A stretch of DNA of 64,000 bases from Bremerella sp. P1. Lineage in GTDB: Bacteria; Planctomycetota; Planctomycetia; Pirellulales; Pirellulaceae. The first letter of the stretch is position 1. Each line of letters begins with the position of its first letter. The translations under genes were made by a program, and so were the position numbers. The stretch is from the NCBI RefSeq assembly GCF_028748185.1, contig NZ_CP118164.1, positions 1,178,001 through 1,242,000 on the forward strand, written 5' to 3'. The notes below the pieces were generated by a model. That model ran no database searches, was not told the origin of the DNA, and saw only the letters and a program-made list of their open reading frames with translations. Positions 55,264 to 63,461 of this stretch are shown here, in pieces.

Positions 55264-55342
55264 TACACGTGCCCTTCCTGCATGCCCCCAAATCTGCTAT
55301 TCGCTACATATTCACGCACACATCTTGCGATAAGGAATCATC

Positions 55343-57472
55343 ATGGCAAACGTTCGAGGGAATTGGACTAACTTGCGCCATCCCATTTTCTTCCTATTTA
55401 CTGTCGCTGCTACCTTCGCGACCCTCGTTGTCGCTTCCTTGCTTCCTAAAGACGCACCTGCTCAAGGCCCGCTTGCTGGCCAAGATCGTCATCTTCCCGA
55501 GCGACACATCTCGCGAATGGTCTCGCGACTCCTTCTTCGCGATCATCTTTCGACCGCACCGCTGGACGATACCATCTCGCAACGAGCGTTCGACAAGTTC
55601 CTGAAGTTTTGGGATCCGCTCAAACTGTACTTCACCGAGGCCGATGTCGCCGAATTCTCGGCCAACCGCAATTTGCTGGACGACCAGGTCCGCAGCGGCA
55701 ACACCGAGTTCGCTCACAAGGTCTTCGAACGTTTTATTCAGCGAACGCTGGAACGCGTGCAGACGGTCGACGACTTGCTGGCCAACCACGAATTCAACTT
55801 TGAAGAAGACGAAGTCTTTGTCACCGACGGCGATAAGGTCAAGTATCCGGCCAACGCCGCCGAAGCGACCGACCGTTGGCGTAAGCGCCTGAAGTACGAT
55901 CTGCTGACCCAGCTTGCCGACGGCAAGAGCCTGGAAGAAGCTAAAGAACGTATCGGCAAGCGTTACCATAGCTACGCTCGCCGTATCGGTCAGACGAGCG
56001 AAGACGAGTTGCTGGAAGTCTTCCTGACTTCGGTGACTTCCGCCTACGATCCACACACCACCTACATGTCTCCTGGCACGCTCGAGAATTTCAATATTCA
56101 GATGCGTTTGAACCTGGAAGGTATTGGTGCTGCCCTGATGTCGGAAGATGGCTTCTGCAAGGTTTCCAAGGTGATTCCTGGTGGTGCTGCCGATAAGCAT
56201 GGCAAGAAGAATGCTGATGAAAAGATCGAAGCTGGCGACTTCATCGTCAGTGTTGGCCAAGGCACCGACGGCGAAATGGTCGACGTAGTCGATATGAAGC
56301 TGAACGATGTCGTCGACATGATCCGCGGCAAGGCCAACACGGTCGTCCGCCTGGGCGTGAAGAAGAAGGGTAAAGGCGAAACGAAGATCTTCGACATTAC
56401 CCGCGCCAAGGTCGAACTGAAAGACAGCGAAGCCCGCGGCGAAATCGTCGAGCAGACGACCGCCGAAGGCCACAAGATGAAGATCGGCTGGATCGACCTG
56501 CCATCGTTCTACTTGGACATGGAAGCCGCTCGCTCCGGTAACCCAAATGTCAAGCGAAGCACGATCGACGTCGCTCGACTTCTTGCGGACTTCCGCCAGA
56601 AAGGTGTCGAAGCCGTGGTGCTCGACCTGCGTCGCAATGGCGGTGGTAGCTTGACCGAAGCGATCGACCTGACCGGCCTGTTCATCGATCAAGGTCCAGT
56701 CGTTCAGGTGAAGGACGCTGACAACAACGTTCATCCTTACGAGGACATGAACCGCGGCATGCTGTGGGACGGCCCCCTGGTCGTGCTCACCAGCAAGATG
56801 AGCGCCAGTGCCAGTGAAATTCTCGCCGGTGCAATCCAGGACTACGGTCGCGGGATTGTCGTCGGTGACGAGCAAACCCATGGCAAAGGCACCGTGCAAA
56901 CGCTGCTCGATCTGGGTCGCGAAGAATTGATGGGTGCCAACCCGGTCAATCCTCCGTCGCTGGGTGCTTTGAAGATCACGCTGCAGAAGTTCTATCGCCC
57001 AAGTGGTAAGAGCACGCAACTCAAGGGCGTCGAAGCAGACGTCGCATTGCCGGCTCTGACCGCCAACATGGACATCGCCGAAGGGGACCTCGATTACCCG
57101 GTTCCGTTCGACACCGTCCAGACGACCCGTTACCCAGTGAGCAATGCCAATGCGGCACCACTGGTTGCGGAACTCAACCGTCTGTCCGGGCAGCGTGTCC
57201 AGTCGTCGGAAGGCTTCACGAAGCTGAACAAGATGATCGAGACCTACCTGCAACAGAAAGACAAGAAGCAGGTCGATCTCAACAAGGCGAAATTCATGGC
57301 CGAGTACGAAGCCCTGAGCGAACGCGAAAAGGAAATCGAAAGCCTGGTTGGCGAAACGGATGAAGATCCCAACGAAGTCGTCGAACGCGACTACTACTTC
57401 GACGAAGTGATCAACATCACCAAAGATTACGTTCGTCTGCTGGAACAACAAAAGGTCGCCTCGAACAACTAA
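55343..57472 (+). CDS. prc: Tail-specific (carboxy-terminal processing) protease, Prc type
   Basis: 709 residues from ATG 55343. Processes C-termini of periplasmic proteins, anchored or secreted through an N-terminal hydrophobic segment (about 14-36). Order: N-terminal helical region, PDZ about 245-330 (LEGIGAALMSEDG, PGGAADKHGK), S41 domain with YDPHTTYMSP, VLDLRRNGGGSL, and catalytic dyad SKMSASASEILAG (Ser489) and HGKGTVQ (Lys515); C-terminal region rich in charged helices, as in the Prc DUF3340 extension. Normal length for the Prc branch of S41. Strong terminator follows. Confidence 0.96.
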   Translation: MANVRGNWTNLRHPIFFLFTVAATFATLVVASLLPKDAPAQGPLAGQDRHLPERHISRMVSRLLLRDHLSTAPLDDTISQRAFDKFLKFWDPLKLYFTEADVAEFSANRNLLDDQVRSGNTEFAHKVFERFIQRTLERVQTVDDLLANHEFNFEEDEVFVTDGDKVKYPANAAEATDRWRKRLKYDLLTQLADGKSLEEAKERIGKRYHSYARRIGQTSEDELLEVFLTSVTSAYDPHTTYMSPGTLENFNIQMRLNLEGIGAALMSEDGFCKVSKVIPGGAADKHGKKNADEKIEAGDFIVSVGQGTDGEMVDVVDMKLNDVVDMIRGKANTVVRLGVKKKGKGETKIFDITRAKVELKDSEARGEIVEQTTAEGHKMKIGWIDLPSFYLDMEAARSGNPNVKRSTIDVARLLADFRQKGVEAVVLDLRRNGGGSLTEAIDLTGLFIDQGPVVQVKDADNNVHPYEDMNRGMLWDGPLVVLTSKMSASASEILAGAIQDYGRGIVVGDEQTHGKGTVQTLLDLGREELMGANPVNPPSLGALKITLQKFYRPSGKSTQLKGVEADVALPALTANMDIAEGDLDYPVPFDTVQTTRYPVSNANAAPLVAELNRLSGQRVQSSEGFTKLNKMIETYLQQKDKKQVDLNKAKFMAEYEALSEREKEIESLVGETDEDPNEVVERDYYFDEVINITKDYVRLLEQQKVASNN

Positions 57473-57506
57473 GTTCGCTGGTCGATTGAATCGATAACGA
57501 ACAGAA

Positions 57507-57535
57507 AAGGGTCTGCCTCGGCAGGCCCTTTTTTT
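57507..57535 (+). terminator. Strong terminator of the Prc-type gene
   Basis: AAGGGTCTGC (57507-57516) pairs with GCAGGCCCTT (57521-57530) with one T-G wobble and a 4-nt loop, followed by seven T (57529-57535). Confidence 0.92.
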
Positions 57536-57631
57536 GTGGAATGCACAGGACGAATTGCGTTAAGATCTTGGCTCTGCTGGCGAATAAATAACATCGAAGC
57601 TAACAATTTGAACGTCATGGGAAGACAAAGT

Positions 57632-58003
57632 ATGGAATGCCCTGCTTGCAAGAAGGTCAACGCTGACAAACGCTTTCGATGCGACCATTGCAACTATGGG
57701 ATACGTCCAGTTCCGGCTCCGCCGAGCAATCGCCCCCCTAGGTACATCGGCGACAAAGGGAAGGAAAGCTTTGATGCCAAACTTGCTCGTACCTATCGCT
57801 GCACCAATTGTCGTTCTCATGGCGCGAACGTTAGAAGAATCGCGACCACAGGCGCAGGAATCACACGTCTTATGGATTGGCAAATTCATGAATTCATCGT
57901 TGCCAATTGCCACTATTGTGGGCTCGTCCAGCAATTTGATCCCCGTGTCGTCGACAAGACACATGGAGGGTGGAAAACGCTCGATTTTCTGTTCGAGATC
58001 TAG
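57632..58003 (+). CDS. Zinc-ribbon protein (DUF2082/zinc_ribbon_13-like)
   Basis: 123 residues; start at ATG 57632, where GGAAG lies eight bases upstream. Two metal sites: MECPACKK and FRCDHC (Cys3, Cys6, Cys17, Cys20), then YRCTNCRSHGANVRRI and ANCHYCGLVQQFD. The second part, with RIATTGAGITRLMDWQIHEF in between, follows the DUF2082 nucleic-acid-binding zinc ribbon. No catalytic motif. Cytoplasmic. No operon partner; 131 bp before the PIG-L gene on the same strand. Confidence 0.8.
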   Translation: MECPACKKVNADKRFRCDHCNYGIRPVPAPPSNRPPRYIGDKGKESFDAKLARTYRCTNCRSHGANVRRIATTGAGITRLMDWQIHEFIVANCHYCGLVQQFDPRVVDKTHGGWKTLDFLFEI

Positions 58004-58133
58004 CGAAACACCAATTCACAGATGCTGAATTTTTTCTTCGGCAAACGTCTACTCATCTGGTAAACTTTCCACGCACCCTCCCCTGCCCCTCCTACCTGAC
58101 AACTATTCACCCTCTTGATTCGGGAGCGATCCC

Positions 58134-58883
58134 TTGAGCGACGCGACGAACGTTGTTCTGTGTTTCATGGCTCATCCAGATGATGCCGAAATTTTGTGTG
58201 GCGGCGTACTCATTCGCCTAGCCGAGTTGGGCTGGGATGTGCACATTGCCACGGCGGCCGCCGGCGATTGCGGTTCCGAAAAACTGCCTGGGCCAGAGAT
58301 CGCCGCGATTCGTAAGAACGAAGGGATCGCCGCGGCCAAACTGATCGGTGGAACCTATCACACGCTGGCTGAACCGGATGTGAACGTCATTTTCGACAAG
58401 TCCACCAATCGCAAGGCGATCGACCTGTTTCGGCAGCTTTGCCCAACACTGGTCATCACGCACCCGCGAGAAGACTACATGCTCGATCACGAGCAAACGC
58501 ATCTGCTGGCCCGCAGTGCGTCGTTCAGCTTTCCGATTCCCAATGCTTCCAGCATTCCTCTATCGCCTGGCACCCATATTCCGCATTTGTATTACGCCGA
58601 CCCGATCGAAGGTCTCAATCCATATACTGGCGAGCCGGTTACGCCAACGGTTACCATTGACGTAAGTGACGTCATCGAGCGCAAAGCCGAAATGCTGGCC
58701 TGCCATGCTTCGCAGCGCGAATGGCTTCGGGCACATCACGGCATGGACGAATACCTGGAAGCGATGAAACGGCACAGTGCCCAGCGTGGTCAACTGATCG
58801 GAACCAACTACGCGGAATCGTTTCGCCAACACTTAGGTCACGCGTTTCCCCAAGAAGATTTACTCGCCCAACTCCTCCCCTGA
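58134..58883 (+). CDS. PIG-L family deacetylase (BshB/GlcNAc-type)
   Basis: 249 residues from TTG 58134, with a GGGAG site and no nearby ATG; the family motif starts only 13 residues in. Zinc deacetylase of N-acetylglucosamine-containing compounds. AHPDDAE (His14, Asp17 region) and HPREDYMLDHEQTH match the PIG-L/LmbE motifs. The next gene (58932) is NagB-like, so a route GlcNAc derivative to amine then isomerisation/deamination is likely. Cytoplasmic. Similar to the bacillithiol BshB, though no bacillithiol gene is seen. Confidence 0.92.
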   Translation: MSDATNVVLCFMAHPDDAEILCGGVLIRLAELGWDVHIATAAAGDCGSEKLPGPEIAAIRKNEGIAAAKLIGGTYHTLAEPDVNVIFDKSTNRKAIDLFRQLCPTLVITHPREDYMLDHEQTHLLARSASFSFPIPNASSIPLSPGTHIPHLYYADPIEGLNPYTGEPVTPTVTIDVSDVIERKAEMLACHASQREWLRAHHGMDEYLEAMKRHSAQRGQLIGTNYAESFRQHLGHAFPQEDLLAQLLP

Positions 58884-58931
58884 TTGCGCACGAACCACGA
58901 AACTCCCTCCTAGACGCAAGGACAAGTCAGA

Positions 58932-59870
58932 ATGGCCCGACCGATTAGCAAAGTAGCACCGCAGTGGTGGGACTACACGACCCTCGACGAAGAGCTCTTG
59001 GCCGATGCCGCGAAGCTGACCCCGGAAGACCTGCTCCAGCTTTCTCGACCCGGTTTTGAAGTCCGCATCTTCGATACCCTGGAAGAGCTGTACTGCGCCG
59101 AAGCGTTGGAATACATCCAAGCCTGGCAGCAAAGCACGCCCGACAATCCATGCGGTATCTGTGGCCCGATCGGCCCTACCGAGCAGTTACCCCTGGTTGC
59201 CCGGATGGTCAATGCACTGGGGATCGACCTGAAGAAGCTGGACGCCCATTTCTGGGGCATGGACGAATGGGTCGACGCGGAAGACAACCCCGTGCCGGTC
59301 GAGTTCCCCCTTTCATTCGCTAAGGCCGACAAAGACCTGTGCTTCGACCGGATCGATCCGAAATACTCGATGCCAACCGCCAACCTGCACTTCCCCACCG
59401 GCGACCTGGACGCATACTCGAAGTCGTACGACGACATCCGCTGCCTGGTCATGCAAGGCGGACAAGGCGAGGTCAAACATTGGGCCTTCAACGATCCACC
59501 CAAGCGCGAAGGTGACTATGTCGATGCTCCGCCACCGCCGGAGGTGTATCGAGAGTTGGGGACCCGCGTGACCGATCTTCATCCGATGACCGTCATTCAG
59601 AACGCACGCACCAGCGGCGGTGGCTACGTCCCGATGGTTCCCACCCGGGCATGTACCGTCGGACCGAAAGAAACCTGGAAAGCCGAACGGGTTTCCATCT
59701 GGCACCCTGGCCATCACGACAATCCCTTCGGCATGCGGCTCTCGGCGCTGATGATCAGCAAAGGCATCGCTGACACAAGCGTTCCGATGTCGCTACTGGC
59801 CGACCATCCCAGCGTGACCTTCAGCTACTATCGTGGCGGGATTGGTACCGTGGAAACGGAAATGCATTAG
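58932..59870 (+). CDS. NagB/6-phosphogluconolactonase-family sugar-phosphate isomerase
   Basis: 312 residues from ATG 58932. Amino-sugar-6-phosphate isomerase/deaminase fold. Opening [15 protein letters not shown], then [19 protein letters not shown] where GMDEWV matches NagB's catalytic MDEYV, and [20 protein letters not shown] in the place of NagB's G.DGHIAFNEP. Longer than NagB (about 260). Deamination of glucosamine-6-phosphate to fructose-6-phosphate is the best guess. 48 bp after the PIG-L gene, and its TAG is directly followed by the ATG of the membrane protein gene. Confidence 0.85.
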   Translation: MARPISKVAPQWWDYTTLDEELLADAAKLTPEDLLQLSRPGFEVRIFDTLEELYCAEALEYIQAWQQSTPDNPCGICGPIGPTEQLPLVARMVNALGIDLKKLDAHFWGMDEWVDAEDNPVPVEFPLSFAKADKDLCFDRIDPKYSMPTANLHFPTGDLDAYSKSYDDIRCLVMQGGQGEVKHWAFNDPPKREGDYVDAPPPPEVYRELGTRVTDLHPMTVIQNARTSGGGYVPMVPTRACTVGPKETWKAERVSIWHPGHHDNPFGMRLSALMISKGIADTSVPMSLLADHPSVTFSYYRGGIGTVETEMH

Positions 59871-60308
59871 ATGTCTACCGAGGCGGAAACCACGACACCC
59901 GGCAGCGAAGATGAATACCATCTGGACCTGTTGGGCACGTTTCATTGGATTCTCGCAGGCCTTGCCGCCTTGGCAGGGCTCTTTCCCATCTTTCATGTGC
60001 TGTTCGGATTCATCGCCCTGGTGGCCAGTATCGTTGGCGTCGAGGGCGATCCGGAAGCCCGGGGGCTGGGCGTGGTGATGGGCATTATGTTCATGCTGAT
60101 CGGCACGCTTATCATCATCACGTTTTGGGTGATCGCATTCTGTCTCTACTTGAGTGGCAGCTATCTCAAGGCACATAAAAATCACACGTTTTGCATGGTG
60201 ATGGCGGTCATCAGCTGCTTTTCTTTTCCCCTGGGAACGGCCCTGGGTGTATTCACCATCCTGGTGCTTGTTCGACCAAGCGTTCGGAAACTGTTCGGGG
60301 TTGCTTGA
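59871..60308 (+). CDS. Small multi-pass membrane protein, unknown
   Basis: 145 residues. ATG 59871 abuts the preceding stop, so translation is probably coupled. Acidic N-terminus, then three to four hydrophobic segments: LLGTFHWILAGLAALAGLFPI, VASIVGVEGDPEARGLG, MFMLIGTLIIITFWVIAF and FCMVMAVISCFSFPLGT. Ends in a basic tail RPSVRKLFGVA. Possibly a transporter-like or accessory protein for the amino-sugar run; not recognised. Confidence 0.8.
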   Translation: MSTEAETTTPGSEDEYHLDLLGTFHWILAGLAALAGLFPIFHVLFGFIALVASIVGVEGDPEARGLGVVMGIMFMLIGTLIIITFWVIAFCLYLSGSYLKAHKNHTFCMVMAVISCFSFPLGTALGVFTILVLVRPSVRKLFGVA

Positions 60309-60528
60309 TCGACCACGCCACGACAGGCCCATCCTCTTCGCCCGCCAGTCACGGTGATCGAAGTCTATTTGCCAACAATTGAACGCTAATCTTCAGGCAG
60401 TTTGCGGTTTCAGCGAGGGGACGCATCCCCCAACTTGTTGCTAGACACCGAGATCTGGCCGCATAATGGCATGAGAGTTGCACCTTCGCAACACACAACA
60501 ACCACACGCTGAGATAGGAATGCGCATC

Positions 60529-61032
60529 ATGGGTTTGATTGGCGATTTCAAGAAGTTTGCGCTTCGCGGCAACCTGATCGACATGGCCGTTGGCTTTACG
60601 GTTGGTGCCGCTTTCACCTCGGTAGCGAAGTCGCTGGTCAGCGACATCATTATGCCTCCGCTCGGGTTTCTGCTCGGGAAAAGTGACTTCTCCGACTTGT
60701 TCATCGTGCTAAACGCCCCCGATCCCGATAAGACCTACACCACCCTAGCTCAGGCTCAGGAGGCAGGTCTTACCACGATCAACTACGGGCTGTTCATCAA
60801 CAACATCATTGCATTTATGTTGGTGGCTTTTGCCATGTTCATGATCATCCGCTTGATCAATCAACTGGACAAGAAACTCGAGGACACGTTCGGCGGAGAC
60901 AAACCACAGCCGGGTGATCCCGAGAATAAGAAGTGCCCTTACTGCCTTTCGACAATTCCCTATCGCGCGACGCGATGTGCACACTGCACAGCGGAACTAT
61001 CCGTTGCCGAGCAGCCTAGCTCAGACAGTTAA
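60529..61032 (+). CDS. mscL: Large-conductance mechanosensitive channel with zinc-ribbon tail
   Basis: 167 residues from ATG 60529, preferred over the ATG at 60520 because AGGA lies at correct distance. Opens under membrane tension and releases solutes on osmotic shock. MscL signatures: FKKFALRGNLIDMAVGFTVGAAFTSVAKSLVSD, shortened, the pore helix IIMPPLGFLLG, and the second helix FINNIIAFMLVAFAMFMIIRL. Usual length is about 136. The C-terminal helix is followed by a four-Cys zinc site (Cys136, 139, 150, 153; CPYC and CAHC), a variation known in some MscL proteins. Confidence 0.95.
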   Translation: MGLIGDFKKFALRGNLIDMAVGFTVGAAFTSVAKSLVSDIIMPPLGFLLGKSDFSDLFIVLNAPDPDKTYTTLAQAQEAGLTTINYGLFINNIIAFMLVAFAMFMIIRLINQLDKKLEDTFGGDKPQPGDPENKKCPYCLSTIPYRATRCAHCTAELSVAEQPSSDS

Positions 61033-61067
61033 CAACCACGTAACCTTTTTGACTTTCGCATAGGACC

Positions 61068-61718
61068 ATGGCTTCCATCAAGATTTTCAACACGACTCCG
61101 GCAACTTATGGCAAAGACTACGAGCGAGGCTGGATTGGATTCAATCACGCCGGTAGCTGGTTTTCCAAAGGTATCGCCCAGGTAGAGCAGTGGAAACAAG
61201 TCTCGGACATAACCGTTTCTCACGTATTTGTGGTGACAGGTGAAGACGAGTGCGTGGAAGCAGCCTATCCCAAAGGCGTCGTTCGGTCGAAGCTGAGTGA
61301 AGAGTATTGGTCGAAAGATGATCGATACGTGATCTTCCGAAAACCGAAGGGACTGACGCCAGAACTGGCCGATCGGATTGCGGAAACGGCTGAGGCGGAA
61401 CTGGGCACCGAGTTCGACTACCACACGACCGCCAACCTGGCGCTGCAAAAGAACTTCTTCGGTTGGATCATCAACTGGATGACCTCCGATGAAGTGAACC
61501 GTGCCGCTGATTCGCTCGTGGAAGACGACAGCCGATGGCTTTGCAGTGCGCTGGGTGCTTACTGCTTGAAGTCTCAACCCGAATTCAACGGCATCGGCGT
61601 ACTCGAGAAGAAGCCTGGCATGCTGACCCCTCAGGAGTTGTTCGAGTCGGACGAAGTCTTTGAACCAGTGCAGCGAACCGATGGAAGCCGCACGCCAGTA
61701 AAAAATGCCAACGACTGA
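61068..61718 (+). CDS. Permuted papain-like (YiiX-type) hydrolase
   Basis: 216 residues from ATG 61068. Order His, acidic, Cys is that of the circularly permuted NlpC/P60 and LRAT-like enzymes: VSHVFVVTG (His52), ECVEAAYP (Glu64), and SRWLCSALGAY (Cys159). Between, FDYHTTANLALQKNFFGWI and GLTPELADR helices. No signal peptide seen. Its TGA overlaps the ATG of the alpha/beta hydrolase gene (TGATG), implying coupling and a shared pathway. Substrate unknown; peptidoglycan or lipid amides are possible for this fold. Confidence 0.75.
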   Translation: MASIKIFNTTPATYGKDYERGWIGFNHAGSWFSKGIAQVEQWKQVSDITVSHVFVVTGEDECVEAAYPKGVVRSKLSEEYWSKDDRYVIFRKPKGLTPELADRIAETAEAELGTEFDYHTTANLALQKNFFGWIINWMTSDEVNRAADSLVEDDSRWLCSALGAYCLKSQPEFNGIGVLEKKPGMLTPQELFESDEVFEPVQRTDGSRTPVKNAND

Positions 61719-62719
61719 TGATGAACGGAATCTGGTACACGCTCCCCTTCCTTTTCATTGCTTTGATTGGCTTTGTGTTCGGGCTGCGCGTTCTCGTTCG
61801 GAAAATGCTTAGCGGAACCTACAAGGCTGGCGAAGTTCTCGATCCGTATCGTCCCAAGAATTTCTCCATCCCAGATCCGGTAAAAGTCGATTTCGAAGGC
61901 GAAAAACAAACCACACTTCGCGGGCGATTCTGGCAGGGAGCAACCGATAAGGCGATCATCGTCGTCCATGGCATTGACGGACCATCGATCGAGATGTTGC
62001 CCCATGTATCGTACCTATACCGGGCCGGGTACAGCGTGCTTGTATACGACAACCGCGGACGTGGCGACAGCGACGGTGGTTTCTCGACGCTTGGGTTCCT
62101 CGAATGGCGCGATGTGCTTCACGCAATCAACTGGGTAAAGCGTCAGCCAGGGATTGCCGAGAATAAGATCGGACTGCACGGCCTTTCACTCGGGGCGGCT
62201 TGCGTAATCATGGCCGCGGCGAAAGATCAACAAGTTCGCGGTGTCCTGGCCGAAAGCCCTTTTGTTTCGATGCCGATCATGCTGGCGCACATTGCTAACA
62301 AGATGACACGGCTCCCCAAGTTTCTGGTCGGAGAGATCGTGAGAATCTTCCTCGACTGGTCCCTGGAAACGAAGTTGCGACTGGTCGAACCTCATACGGC
62401 CGTTAAGAACATCGCTCCACGACCGATCTACATTATCGATGCCGAAGAGGATCAACTCTTTCCAGTTGATACCTCGCAGACAGTTTACGATGCCGCTGGT
62501 GAACCAAAGCGATTTTGGAAAGTACGCGGAGCCGCTCACGCGAACTGTTGGCATGTGAAGCCAGAAGAATACGAACAGCGGGCTCTGGATTTCTGGGAGG
62601 ATGTCTTCGCGGATAGTGAGCCTGTTGCCGAGACGACCGGGGCAGAGCTTCCGCCCTACAAATCGGCTCCTGCAGAGGCGTCGTCCGCCGATGAGTCTTC
62701 TGCTTCTTCACGCACCTGA
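61718..62719 (+). CDS. Membrane-anchored alpha/beta hydrolase
   Basis: 333 residues starting at ATG 61718, coupled to the preceding stop. N-terminal membrane helix (WYTLPFLFIALIGFVFGL), then hydrolase core: AIIVVHGIDGPS, VLVYDNRGRGDSDGG, nucleophile elbow IGLHGLSLGAACVIM, acid/base YIIDAEEDQLFPV and AAHANCW. C-terminal 30 residues are Ala/Ser/Glu-rich. Resembles the YqkD-like and BAAT-type hydrolases. Last 64 bases overlap the TetR gene on the opposite strand. Confidence 0.86.
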   Translation: MMNGIWYTLPFLFIALIGFVFGLRVLVRKMLSGTYKAGEVLDPYRPKNFSIPDPVKVDFEGEKQTTLRGRFWQGATDKAIIVVHGIDGPSIEMLPHVSYLYRAGYSVLVYDNRGRGDSDGGFSTLGFLEWRDVLHAINWVKRQPGIAENKIGLHGLSLGAACVIMAAAKDQQVRGVLAESPFVSMPIMLAHIANKMTRLPKFLVGEIVRIFLDWSLETKLRLVEPHTAVKNIAPRPIYIIDAEEDQLFPVDTSQTVYDAAGEPKRFWKVRGAAHANCWHVKPEEYEQRALDFWEDVFADSEPVAETTGAELPPYKSAPAEASSADESSASSRT

Positions 62720-63285
62720 CGCAGCGCGTCGTCGATTGCCAGGTCGGCCAATTCCTTGGCCAGTTCGATGGTGTGCGGGTTCTGCGTGACGTGCTTGGTG
62801 ATGTAGGCCCCTTCGATGATCAGGCAAAGCTTGCGTGCAAGTTCTTCGGGATCTTTCACCTGGCAATTCTTTGCCAGCACGACGACGAACTCTTCGAACG
62901 TATGCTTATTTCGCGCAGCCGCCTGAAAGACCGGCTCGGTGGGCAACGGGAACTCCATCGCGGCCCGCACGAAAAAACATCCATGAAAATCGTCCTGCAC
63001 CAGAAACATATCAACCAAGTCGAAAATGGCCCGCAATTGCCCTTCGGGCGTCCCTCCGCCTCGCTCCCAGACGACTTGCTTACAGAGTCCTTCGAGCCAA
63101 TCTCCTTTGCCATCGAGGGCAGCTAAGAGCAGGTCGTCTTTTGACTCGAAGTGCTTATAGAATGCGGTTTTACTGATTCCGACGTCGGAGAGAATCTGGT
63201 CGATACCGACGTTCCGAAACCCGTCTCGATAGAACCGGCTGCTGGCAGCTTCGATCAGTCGCTCGCGCGTAGGTGCTTTGACCAT
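62656..63285 (-). CDS. TetR/AcrR family transcriptional repressor
   Basis: 209 residues from ATG 63285, AGGGGAA site. N-terminal HTH: TRERLIEAASSRFYRDGFRNVGIDQILSDVGISKTAFYKHF is the classic TetR domain (quoted in parts); the ligand domain is helical with FLVQDDFHGCFFVRAAMEF. Repressor of a neighbouring gene by family rule. Divergent from the MddA-like methyltransferase gene across 176 bp that contain two 17-bp direct repeats, probable operators. The C-terminal tail overlaps the alpha/beta hydrolase gene by 64 bp and is Ser/Ala/Asp-rich. Confidence 0.94.
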   Translation of the reverse strand: MVKAPTRERLIEAASSRFYRDGFRNVGIDQILSDVGISKTAFYKHFESKDDLLLAALDGKGDWLEGLCKQVVWERGGGTPEGQLRAIFDLVDMFLVQDDFHGCFFVRAAMEFPLPTEPVFQAAARNKHTFEEFVVVLAKNCQVKDPEELARKLCLIIEGAYITKHVTQNPHTIELAKELADLAIDDALRQVREEAEDSSADDASAGADL

Positions 63286-63320
63286 AGATTTCCCCTAAAT
63301 GCGTTCCCCCGACCCGCCAG

Positions 63321-63359
63321 GTGTACCACGAGTCAACCCAAAGTGTACCACAAGTAAAC
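63321..63359. promoter_or_regulatory. Tandem operator-like repeats between tetR-type and methyltransferase genes
   Basis: GTGTACCACGAGTCAAC (63321-63337) and GTGTACCACAAGTAAAC (63343-63359) differ at two of 17 positions. Their starts are 22 bp apart, two helical turns, so both lie on one face of the DNA. They lie 36-74 bases before the regulator ATG and 103-141 before the methyltransferase ATG. Confidence 0.65.
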
Positions 63360-63461
63360 GCAACACCTGGGCGGGAAACACGATAATGACGTGACGGCGC
63401 TAAATGAGCGACGTTCCTAAGCGATCAACTGCCCCATAGTAAACAGAGAAAGACCCCAATC

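Noticed and set aside
55394-57451. 685-codon open frame antisense to the Prc-type protease gene
   Set aside because: It lies wholly inside the protease gene. The sense protein has a full set of S41 motifs, and such long antisense frames arise from GC-rich codon bias. The antisense product shows no known motif.
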